From contig CM056573.1 of the NCBI GenBank assembly GCA_029721435.1, forward strand, positions 150,309,947-150,373,946: a stretch of 64,000 bases of DNA, read 5' to 3'. Positions 35,401-47,400 of the stretch are shown here, one piece after another (positions within the stretch are counted from its first letter, which is position 1; every line of letters starts with the position of its first letter). The position numbers were made by a program, and so were the translations under genes. The notes below the pieces were generated by a model. That model had not been told where the DNA came from. It ran no database searches and was given only the letters and a program-made list of their open reading frames with translations. This DNA is from Gymnothorax reevesii (Eukaryota > Chordata > Actinopteri > Anguilliformes > Muraenidae).

Positions 35401-38400
35401 TTGCAGGACCTGATTGACAAAGGCAAAGCCTTCTCCACGATTAAGGTGTACTTGGCGGCTATCGCCGCCTGTCACGTGGGGTTTGAAAAGCGAACGGCGA
35501 GTCAGCACCCACTGGTTTGCCGTTTTATGAAGGGAGCGTGCAGGCTTCTCCCCGTGTCCAGACCACTGGTGCCACCGTGGGATCTGGCTGTGGTTCTGGA
35601 GGGGCTTAAGGGCCCTCCTTTTGAGCCACTGGAAGGGGCAGACTTGAAGCACGTGTCTTTCAAGGCTGTGTTGTTCCCGGGAGATGTAAGGTTGATTTTG
35701 AGGCCCAACCCGGCTTTTGTGCCTAAGGTGGTGGGCTCATGTTCTCCAATTGACCTTCTGGCCTTTGCTGCCTCAACAGAGGAGCAGCAGTCGCACGCGT
35801 TATGTCCAGTCCGTGCGGTGCGCATGTACATGGACAGGTCTAGAGGATTCAGGAGGAGCGATCAGCTGTTCGTCTCCTGGGCTAATCCTCATAAAGGAAA
35901 ACCTATCACGAAGCAGCGCCTATCCCATTGGGTGGTGGAGGCGATTGCTTTGGCCTATACGTGTCGGGGTTTGCAGCCGCCTGTGGGCCTGCGGGCGCAC
36001 TCGACTCGGGGCTTGGCCGCATCCTGGGCCTTATTCAGGGGAGTTTCTGTTCAGGACATCTGTGCAGCGGCGAGTTGGTCCTCGCCTCTCACTTTTGTCC
36101 GCTTTTATAAGCTGGACGTTTCCGCCCCGTGCGTGGCACGCGCGGTTCTGCTGTCCTGACTGGAACAGATTGCTTCTCTGTGGGTTGGTGGACGCTGGAT
36201 AAGCTTGTCTGGCAATACGGGAGCTACGATATCCCATAGTGAGACATCGAGCGAAATATTATGAAAGAGAACTTTAGGTTATTTACATAACCCCGGTTCT
36301 CTGAGTAATATGAGTGAGATGTCTCACCAGACAACCCTTCTTGCTGGGGCGAGTGAGAAGAGGTGCTTATCTTGAATGACGTGGTGCCGTCCGCATGAGC
36401 TATTTAAGGTGGGTGTACCACCTGGGCGGATGGACACGTTCACCAGCCAATCAGGATTGGCGTAATGAGATTAATGCTTCTGAGGCTGCAGCGAGGCGTG
36501 CATCCCATAGTGAGACATCTCACTCATATTACTCAGAGAACCGGGGTTATGTAAATAACCTAAAGTTTTGCATAGTCTTTTGGAAATATGCATCGGTATC
36601 CCAGGAAAAGATATTATCTGCGAGCAGGTGTATGTAGCTCCATAATCTCAAATTTACTTTTCTTAGTATTAATAGTGGCTTCAAAGAAGTGCCACATACT
36701 CTTGTCACGGGCACTGACGCCTCATACCGTGACAGATCATGGATTATTGGACTTGTCGCTGGTAACGGCCTGGATGGTCCTTTTTTTTTTCTTTCGTCCA
36801 AGGCATATTGTGGCCATTTCTTCAAAAAAAAAAAAAAAAAAACTGAAAAAACACCCAAAATATTGATTTTTCTGACCACAATACACGTTTAAACTGTGTG
36901 ACAGTCCATCACAGATGCCTCCCTGCCCAGAGAGGTTAAACCTAAACTAGCATTTGCGGCTGTAGCAACATATTTTAGTATTTGACAAAGGTTTTCCAGA
37001 GTAACTGAGCACATGTGGTTTTATCAGTGAGAGATGCATGACAGTCCTTAATGCAGCACTGTCTGAGTGATCAGAGATCAGAGGCTCTCAGCTTAGGCTT
37101 GTCTCTCTGGATCATATGTTCGCCAGTTTGTTGAAATATGCCCTTTTAGCACGGATATTTCTCCAGAACCCTTGAATCTTTTAAGTATGCGATACATCGT
37201 AGAGGCTGAAATATCCACCTTCCCTCCCATCTTTCTTTGAGGATATTGTTTTTAAACCTTACAATGATTTCATTGCATATTTGTGGGCAGATTATCTCAT
37301 CCTTGGCCCATCCGTGCTTCTGAAGGACTAGGCTATTCCTGTATGCTGCTTTTGAACCATGTGATGATTGCAATCACCTTTTAACATGCGTTGCGAGCCT
37401 GAATGGCAAGAATGGGTGTATATTTAATATATAAAATATATTTAATATTTTATATTTAAATGATGTTGACCAGAATAAGCATGAAACATCTTGTCTTCAT
37501 ACTGTCTGCAATGAAATGCAATGGAAAGCAAATTTAGAAATCACTACTGGCTATTTTTATGCGCATTTTCCATACATCCCAACTTTTGGAGTTTGGACTG
37601 TGTAACGACCTGAAAAAAAAAAAAATATATACACATATTTATATTTAAAAAAAGCGTGTGTGTATATATATATATATATTTATTTATTTATTTATATATA
37701 TATTTATTTATTTATTTCCCCCCCCCCATTATAGGAAAATGTTCATTTAAGTTTTGTTTTAAAAGCATTGTTTCCCAAAGCAGTTAAAGTGAGTGGGAGC
37801 TGAACACGGGGAGTCCTGTATGTGTGATGTAGTGTCGTGAGTATATGTTCTCATCCCTGTTACAGGAGTGTCTGTCCCTGCTGCTCTCTCATTAGCTGTG
37901 TTTCAAATCGTCCGCTCATTCACTTAGTCCCTATTCCCTATGTTGTGTATATGATATAGTGCACTACATAGGGAATGACCGAAGGCGATTTCGGACACTA
38001 CACCGGAATTTTCTGAACATGGTTGCGTCAGCAAATGCGCTGGTTATTCCTGTGATGTACGCGGACGCGCCGAGCATCATGTTAATAAACCGCACACTTA
38101 AGCTGCTTTCACACCGGACGCGGAACTAATTTTTTGCACGACAGATTACATGCAAAGTCAATGCAAAGATGCGAACACACGCGCGCGTCTTTGCACTGAC
38201 TTTGAATGTAATCTGTCATGCGAAAAATTCGTTTCACATCCGGTGTGAAAGCAGCTTTGAGGGAACATTGGAGAATGTATTTCTGCAGGGCAGAGCCATC
38301 TCGTTCTTCAAATTTTTCTGTGGAAAAACACGACCGCTGTCAGTGCATTGTGGTATACGGCCCTGCAGTGTAGTGTACATCGCTTGCTCACTCAATTCTG

Positions 38401-41400
38401 CTGTGGATTATTGGTATTTTGTTGTCCACTATATAGTGGATGAAAACAATTTGAATAGCACTACAAAATGGCGGACACACTATATAGTGCACTATATCTG
38501 GATGGGGGTGATCTTGAACACAGCTATTGAGTCCCTGTCTCCCTCCCTCTCTGTGCCCCCTGTAGGGCTTGGCCAGTATGACCTCGACGCAGGTGAAGGT
38601 GAACCGAGCCATGTCTGTACCCCCTGAGCCGTTCGTCCTGCCGCTGGTCTCCGACCCGGAGCTGACTGTGACAGTGACTCCGCCCACGGCTCACTTCGGC
38701 CCCGCCCCCATTCACATGCGCCTGATATCCCATGAGCTGCGTGAGGGACAGGTGCTCTAACCCACACCCTCTCTCTCTCTCTCTCTCTCTCTCATCCCCT
38801 CTTCCTTCTATCTCTCTGTGTGCTTCCTTATCCATCTCTCTTTTCATTCTCTCGTGCCGTGTCTGAAATTACATACTAGCTTAGTATTGGTCCACCTAAA
38901 ATGCCGGTTGAACATTTTCAGTATGATTGATTATAGTACTCATAATATACGATGCAAAAAATACCCAGATTTTGTACTACATGCAGTGAAATATTGTTGG
39001 CTGCTAACACTGAGCACTATGACGGCTGAAGTATCCTACATACATTGCAATTGGGAGGGAGGGTTAGACTGAAGTTAGGAAAGAGCCAGTCAGTTTAAAT
39101 GGGGGTGTTGCCTTTGATCAACAGTTATATTTAAGTTCTAAATCTTTATTCTGTTCTCCTCATCCAAACTTAAATCGAACAAGCTGTCCTTGTGAATACT
39201 CTGTACTTTAATTGGTGGGTTACTATGCTGACAAAGTATTTATGAAAAGCCAACTAACCTTTTTTTTTTCTCTCTTGTATATAAAGCTGCCTTACATTTG
39301 TTGAATGATGGCATTGTACAGTTTGTTGTTTTTAGGTTGCCAATGTGTGAGGCAGCCCATCTCTATATCTCTCTCTCGCTGTTGGTCTTCCACTATCTCT
39401 GTCTGTCTTCCTGTTTTTCCATCTAGCTCCATCGCCGTCTGTCCCTCTCTCATCTCTCAATCTTCCCCTTCCTCTGGTTCTCTGCACCTGTCCCTCCTGT
39501 CTTCTGTCTTTTTTCCGTGGCATTTCTGCCACCATCTCTCCTGAGCTTTTTTATAGTAATGCCTCACATGCCTGAGCACACGCAGACAGTAGTAACACAT
39601 GCAGCTGGGTTAGGTTTGCTTATCCTCCATCTGTGTGATTTTTTTTTTTCCCTTTTGCTTTTCACCCTTGTGTGAATTCAGAGGCGGAGCGGAGAGTTGC
39701 CGCAGGTATTTCTTGCTAACTCTCCCGCGCGCCTCCCCTGTCTCTCTGCCTCTTCCAGGACAGCGATGAGCTGCTGGCGCTGTGCCGCCCTGAGGGGGCA
39801 CCCATCTCCCTGTCCCTGGGGCTGAAGACGAGGCGCGGCCCTCGCTCGCCCTGGCTCCTGGTCCATTTCCATGGGGGTGGCTTCGTGGCGCAGACGTCCA
39901 AATCGCACGAGGTAACGGAGCCCCAGAACCTCCTCTGCTCCATGCTAATGCAGTCTGGGGTGATCCTCTCAGAGCCTGACCTGGTTCTGTCTCCTAATTG
40001 TTTTGTTTCAGATACGTTTCTGTGTTTTACTGTGCTTACATTGGATCCATGGACTACTCTTTATCAGTGCAAACCTCACTTTCTGGTCCACTTGTTTTCT
40101 TTTTTTGTATCAGTTGCAACAGGGAAGATTAATTGAGCATTGAAAAGTATTTAAAAATGAAACAATGATGTAATGGAGCCAGGCCTTCTCTGAATCCAAG
40201 CTAACACTGTCCTGTCTAACTCAAATCCTGCAAACTTGCAGTGTAGCTGTCATAATGGCGATATCACTTAGCTACTCTGCACTAAGGTGTGAGATTGTGT
40301 TTTAAGAGTGACATATGCCCATGTGAGCCTGGTAATTGCCGGTGTCGAGCTCTGAGCGAATTCGTCTACGGATCATATGCTCGTCAGCATGATGAAATAT
40401 TTACAGGCCGCAGCTGGGTGCTGATGGTTATGGCTCAGCTCTCGCACTTTTTCGCTGGTGTCCATTTGTTACAGCGGCGCTCTCCGCGTGTGCGCCACGG
40501 AACCAAGGTGCTGACTGACAGCCCCCATAACTACTGGCGATACGCATCAATGAGCACCAAGCCTGGGAGGAAAAAAAAAAACCGTTAGAGTTCGGATCGC
40601 TCAAGCATGCCGAAGAGCTAGCGAGGTGCACAGAGTCGCTAAGAAATCCCCCCCCCCGCTTCGGAAGACGCCCTCAGGGTCTGCATGTCTCCTTGTTCGG
40701 CTCACGTGTCGGAATCAAGCGACCAGAAACCAGCTTCTGTTTCGAGGCTTATTTCCTGAGTGGGTTAGCGAGGTATGTTGAGCTTTATCTTCGGGGAATA
40801 AATGTATTGACTCCTACATATTTTTATGTTAACGTTACTGTTGAGTTGGATGGAGAGCAGTGCCCAAACAACCTTAACTAGTGCAACATGCTTCAACCAG
40901 ACCAGATGGATTATGCCATGATGCAAATTCAACATTAGATTGATTTTTTTACATGAGCTGGCTCAACCAACCCAAAACTTACAATCAGGGATTCTATAAG
41001 GTGGGTTGTCACAATTTTTGTATGATCGCGATCATGTGAGCCAACATTTATTTGCGTATTTTCATGCCTCCTCTTGCAATAGTAAGTAAAATAAACCTAG
41101 TCTCCTCATCTTCCACTTTTCTTCAATATTTTAAAAATATGCTGCCATACCTATAATGTAGCCTAGATACAGCAAGAGAGCGGTGCCACTTTTATCAGAC
41201 TGCAGGCAAGTTCTTTAATGTTAGACCAATGCAGGCAGAATGCACCCGCGAAGGTTTAAGCTGCATGATTGCTTTGCTGAGGACCGACTCATTTTGAAAG
41301 CAGCAAGTTAGGGAAATAAAGATTGATTTTATTGCTAAGAAAATACCCTCTCACCACATTCGGATGCTAACCTAATAAAAAAAGAGCATTCCAATAACGT

Positions 41401-44400
41401 GGAGGAGCCGATCTGTCGAATTAGCAGAAAATTGTTGTTCGTTAAAAGTGGCAACTCGACGAATCTAAAAAATAATCTGAGGAATCAAAATCCTAATCAA
41501 TACACAGAACTGGTTAACGGCACAGCAGCTGCAGACCCTCTCCTACAGCCCAGAGTTGTGGACTCGGTGTCGAAGTTGTACAAGAATACTTGTCATTTTC
41601 CCTGTTCAAAGCCTGAAAGACAGAATTTTATCTCAGATTAGTTTACATCAGGTTTCTCATGTACAGTTTGTTTGAATTTTCAATAAATGGCCATTCTCCC
41701 TCATAAGGTGGGGATGTTATTTAAGTTTTGTTAAATGGATAAAAACATCTATGTGTTGTTTGGTTCAGGAGTGGTATGAAAGTAAAAGAAAAAAAAAAAC
41801 AAAACGATTAAATGGTAAATCGCGATTATTTTTTTGTGTTGACAATCATCAGTTAAATTTTCATTATTGTGACATCCCCATGGAGGCTGCAACACAGCCG
41901 CCTTCTGGACAGTGAAACCCTTAGCCTAACCCGTACTGCATGAAGGTATCATTTGCTGATGACACCAACTTGTTTCTGTCTCACAAAAATCCAAGTGAGT
42001 TTCAACAAATTTTAAATAATGACCTCAAAAAAGGAGGAGATTTTTAATTTAATTTAATTTAACCCTTATTTAACCAGGGAAGTCCCGTTGAGATTGAAAT
42101 CTCTTTTTCAAGGGAGCCCTGGGGGAAGAGATGGGGAGGGACAGAGGAATTACACAGCCAATTAGATCAGGGGATGATTAGGTGGCAGATTGAAAGAGCC
42201 AGGTTGGGACTTTGGCCATGACACCGGGGAACCCCCTACTCTTATCGAAGAGTGTCATAGGATCTTTAATGACCACTGTGAGTCAGGACCTCGGTTTAAC
42301 GTCTCATCCGAAAGACGGCGTCTCCTTAGGAGATACTTGGTTTAGATGTAATAAACGTTCTCTTAATATCAGCAAAACTAGCTACATTGTGTTTCGTTCC
42401 AACAAAAAACAAACTGATGCTGAGCGTGTTTGTCTCAAAATAAATGAGTAGAGTATTGCAAGAGTCACTTCTACAAAATTCCTGGGGATCATCATTGACA
42501 AATTTCTTGGCTTTTAATGTCATATTGATAGTCTAGTGGTAAAATTGCCCAAATATGCTGGTTTGTTTTTAAAGTTGAGACGACATCTCCCACTCCCTGC
42601 ACTTCTTACCCCTTACAAAACCTTATTTGAGCCTCATCTAAATTATTGTTGTGTGATACGGTGCAACACATTTCCAAGTCACTTAAGGAAGCTAAACACT
42701 CTCCTGAAGGAAGTCATTCGTGCCATTTCATGGTCTGAGTTTAATTCTCCCACCAAACCGCTCTTTTGTCAGTATGATCTATTGACGCTTGCCGAGTACA
42801 ATTACCTCCAAAATGCCTGTATAATGTATCAAATTGCGCACAAAGTAAATCATAAATTATGTGGCCTCATCCCAATCAGCCTTCCTCTGCACGCTTATGA
42901 CACCAGAGAAAAAAACCTAATCACTGGGGAAAAACGAAGGCTAAAATGCAATGGTCTCCGTATCGTGTGCAGAGGACCGAAAATATGGAATGAGCTTGAT
43001 GCTAAACTAAAAATGTCACATTCTCTCTCCATTTTTAAGAGAAATCTAGGAAAGTAACTTTTATCCAAATAAGATTAGTTGCAGCTTATGAAGTGTTTTG
43101 TTCATGGATGAGACGACTGGATGCTATCTTTATTCATTAATACTGTCTTGAACTGTATGTCTTAGGCTCCGGTGAGTGTCTGAAGGCTTACCGTAACTTA
43201 TCTGAATATATACATGCATATAACAAAAAAATAAATAAATAATAGTAATAAAAATAAATTCAGAAAAAAATTAAATAAAGTAAAATCTAATAAGACTTGA
43301 TGCTTATGTTACAGTCTAGATTGTTGTCCCATATATGCACAATATTTTCCTTCAATGAAAGCATTTACTGAAAATTTATTTATATACATGTATAAATGCA
43401 GATCAAGATACTTTTGCACTAATGAATTGCAATAGAGTCACTTGATAATTCTGTTTTAGCTGTATTCAGTTTGTTTTTTTCGTTATTAATTTTTCTTTCT
43501 ACTGCCTATGGACCACTGACGCGTCTTTTAATGCTGGGATTGTCTGTTGAATGTCTGTCTGTATGTTATGTTCATGGGTAATCCGGCCAGTTTCCTGTCT
43601 GTCATTATTATGTCTGAGAGAAATTAGGCCCCCTCTTAAAAGTTTTAAATAGCTTCCTTGGGGTGACCCTTTCACACATCCAGCCATTGTGTACTAAATG
43701 TTAACATATGTTTTGTAATGATGATGTGTGAATAAAAATCAAATCGAATCAATGGAATCAAACCCCTTGGCTGTACTGGGCACATAACACAAGTGGACTG
43801 CTAGAGCTCCTCAGCATATACACATGACTTGCATGCTGCTTCAGTGCCTGCTGTAGCCATGTTCATTGATTATAATGGAAGTTTATGGTTGCAGCATCCG
43901 CTCCTTACAATGTCTGGCAAAATACTTCTCACCAAGCTCGAGGGAAGTCGGTAGGCGACATCAATGAGTTTGTCTTTTTCTCCAGTTTGTTGTCTGCAGT
44001 CCTAAACAGAGTGCTGAATCCAGTTCCCAAAATTGCACCCCACTGAATCCAGTCCCTACGCAACACTTATGTGCCAGTTCATGGAATCCCTGAATGGCAC
44101 TGTATTCAATCCTAATGCAACATTTAATCAAATCCCTGCTTGTTGTGGCATCAGATCCCTGATTGACTCCTCATTGAACACTTCAGCCACACAGAATCAA
44201 ATCCCTGAGTGACTCTTCATTGAACACGTCAGCCACACAGAATCAAATCCCTGAGTGACTCTTCATTGAACACTTCAGCCACACTGAATCAAATCCCAGG
44301 GTGACTCTTCATTGAACACTTCAGCCACACTGGATGAAATCCCTGAGTGACTCTTCATTGAATATTTCAGCCACACTGAATGAAATCCCAGAGTGACTCT

Positions 44401-47400
44401 TCATTGAACACTTCAGCCACACAGAATCAAATCCCAGAGTGACTCTTCATTGAATATTTCAGCCACACTGAATCAAATCCCTGAGTGACTCTTCATTGAA
44501 TATTTCAGCCACACTGTATCAAATCCCTGAGTGACTCTTCATTGAATATTTCAGCCACTCTGTATCAAATCCCAGAGTGACTCTTCATTGAATATTTCAG
44601 CCACACTGTATCAAATCTCTGAGTGACTTCATATGTGAATTGCGAGTGAGTTGCACCCCTGATTAAATCCATAAGAAATATGAAATCCAATCAGGGCTCA
44701 AATTGGCTTTCATCCTGTGTCCCACATTTGTCCCAAAGCCTACTTTCAACTGTCCCTATTCTTGGCAGCCATTGTCTGAAAATTTAAATTCATTTTTCAT
44801 TTTTTGTCTTGTGATAATTTATCATTACTTAGACATCCATGGGTTTTTTTTTTTTGCAGTCACAAAGTGAAAGGGGTATAAAGGAATGAGTGTTGTCCTT
44901 CTGCGTGTCTGTCCATCCGTCTGTCACGATTTCTTCCAGGCCAGAACTCCTTAACACCTCCAGTGTTTCTCAACAAAATGTCACATATTCATGCATCTCA
45001 CTGTGTAGATGTGCCCTTTCATTCTTCTGTCTGTCCTCCTGTCCGTCCGTCCACCATGTTTTGCTTCCAGGCCACATATCAGACAACCTGTTGTTTTCTG
45101 AGCCAGGACTTCTAAACTGTTAAATGTTTCTCAAGGAAATTTTAGATACAGATGCATGTTATTTTGTAGGCATGCCTTTGCATATTGCTGTCTGTCCTGT
45201 CGTCCATCTGTCCGCTGTGTCTTGTTTTCAGGCCAGATATAAGCCATCAGGTGGAGTGGGATCGGAGTATTTCATGCTTGGCCTTTATTGAAATTGAAAT
45301 ATATGGAATCATTAGAAAAATTCCCCAGAATTCCTCTTTGATTCCTGAAGCAGCGGCTAAAACTGAGTGTGTCTAATCCAGTGGGGGGATCTAAATCAGG
45401 AACTTGTCACTGCGACCTTTTATGATGCTGTAAGAGTGCATGTGTTTCATTTATGGCTGCGTTATAGCCTGCAGATGGAGCGAGATCAGGCACAGTGAGG
45501 GCATGAGAATAAATTCTCCTCTCTGGTCCGCCTGTTGTCAGCCCTACCTGAAGAGCTGGTCCCAGGAGCTGGGTGTGCCCATCTTATCGATAGACTACTC
45601 CCTGGCCCCTGAGGCCCCGTTCCCCCGGGCCCTGGAGGAGTGTTTCTTCGCCTACTGCTGGGCCCTGAAGAACTGCCACCTGCTGGGTGAGTGTTGCTCT
45701 CCCCCTGGGGCCCCACTGTCTCCACGGGGCCCCCTGCAGGGCAGGGTTGTGAAAACCTGTCTGATGTGTTACTGACGGGTTGTGACTGGGGCGGGTAAAT
45801 CACTCGCTCATTCTGATTAACTCGCTGATTCTATTAATGTCTCCCTTGCTTTGTCTGGCCCTCTCTCTCTCCCTCAATCCTCTCTCTTTCTCTTCCGCTC
45901 ACCCTCACTGCTTCTCTTTCTGCCTCCATTTCTTCCTCTCCCCAACCCCTACTCTCCACTCTTTCTCTTTCCCTCTCCCTCCATCCCTCATCTGTTTTTC
46001 TGTTCTCCTCTCCTTTTCCCTCTGTTTCCCTGACATCTTTCTTCCTCTCCTTCCTCTTTCGCACCACTCTCTCCTCTCTCTGTCTCCTCTCTCCTCTCTC
46101 TCCCCCTGTGCTCACTCACTCTTCCTGTTCCTCTCTTTCTTTTCCCCTTTCCCTCTCACTCTCTCCTGCGGTCCTCTCAATCCTTCACACCACTTTCTCT
46201 CCTCTTTTTGTCCCCCTTTCCCTCTCCTCTCTACACCTCTCTCCTCCTCCCTCTTTCTCTCATTCTCTCTCTCTCTCCCCACTCTTATCCTTTCCCCCCT
46301 CTCTCTCTCTCTCTCAGGCTGGACGGGCGAGCGGGTGTGCCTGGGTGGGGACAGTGCCGGGGGTAACCTGTGCCTGACCGTGTCGATGCGAGCGTCCTCA
46401 CAGGGCGTGCGCATGCCCGACGGCATCATGGCAGCGTACCCGGCCACCCTGCTGACGGCGTACGCCTCGCCGTCGCGGCTGCTGACGCTCATGGACCCCC
46501 TGCTGCCCCTCAGCGTGCTCTCCCGCTGCCTGAGCGCTTACGCCGGTGAGGGACACTGCGTCGGAGGAGCAGGCTGACTCTCTCGGCCCCGCCCCGCAGC
46601 GTAATGTGTGCTTTACCACTCATGATCTGACCTCTTCAGTAGGGATGGGTTACTGCGCCTGATCCTGTACCTAATAAATTGCAAATGGTGGCACTGAACC
46701 TCTGTCTTTTGCAGAGGCAAAGAATCTAATCCCAATCACTTTGCCAGTTTGCTGTTTTTGCCCAGTTAACCCTTTAACTGCTTGCTGAACCTTTTGGTAG
46801 AGCACTTTGTGAGTCATGTATCTAATTCAAAGGTGTGTTGAACTTAACCTAATTAAGGCTAATTAAGCCATCTATAACACTCAACTGAGGCATATTATGC
46901 TGACAAAATCCAATCAGTTAAGTCCAACACATCGTTCAACTCCGTTTGAGCAGGCGGGTAAGGGGTTAAGGTCAGCTAGCTTGCTAATGATTCATGATTG
47001 TGGTGACAGAGGAAGTTTAACGTTACATAGTGAAGGTTATTTGTTCAGTCAATACCACCCAGAGCAAAACTGATTGTACTGTGGTACTGAATTTCAGTAC
47101 CGCACCCTACGACCATTTTGAGTCATGTCGATCGAAGCAGAGCAGTACTGCTGGTGGCCTGCGCTATCGCTGAACTCTATGCTCTTTGAGCAATGAGGAA
47201 AAAGTAGCATTGATAATGTGGTGAGGAATCTTTAAAAGAAAGCGTCTATGGAGATGCAACAGTAAAATACAGAATGGGCTCTTCAATAAGGTGTCAGTGA
47301 AGCACCATGGGAGAATTGGAATGGATGCATCAATAAAAGTGCTGCTGAGATGCCGCGAGTGATTCCATACATCTATGGGACAGCGTGCATTAATTTCTCC

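Larger units (their letters stand above)
30746..36567 (+). mobile_element. DIRS1-type tyrosine-recombinase retrotransposon, near complete
   Basis: 5.8-kb element with inverted terminal repeats (about 30746-30933 and 36353-36567). An internal complementary region (36230-36327) has a left half complementary to the extreme left end and a right half complementary to the extreme right end, the hallmark of DIRS1 elements, which replicate through a circle and integrate by a tyrosine recombinase. Inside are a gag-like ORF (31328-32863) and a pol region with RT, RNase H, a methyltransferase-like segment and a tyrosine recombinase (32884-36159). It lies in a lipe intron in the same orientation as the gene. 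No target-site duplication is evident, as expected. Lesions: an in-frame stop at 33601 and an 18-G tract at 35157-35174. Confidence 0.93.
41944..43745 (+). mobile_element. LINE (Rex/CR1-like) 3' fragment, plus strand
   Basis: The reading begins at the RT palm motif [18 protein letters not shown] (about 41950-42005). It is interrupted by a 286-bp insertion, then resumes as [22 protein letters not shown] and TKFLGIIID. It continues as one open frame (42536-43057) with the thumb/C-terminal block [12 protein letters not shown]...[13 protein letters not shown]...[20 protein letters not shown]. The 3' UTR ends in an AATAAAAATCAAATCGAATC-type tail at about 43730-43750. It is 5'-truncated and carries stops, so it is dead. 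Confidence 0.82.

Noticed and set aside
45837..46577. 246-codon ORF
   Set aside because: Only its last third is real (lipe exon 8). The rest is the pyrimidine tract, which lacks stop codons by composition.
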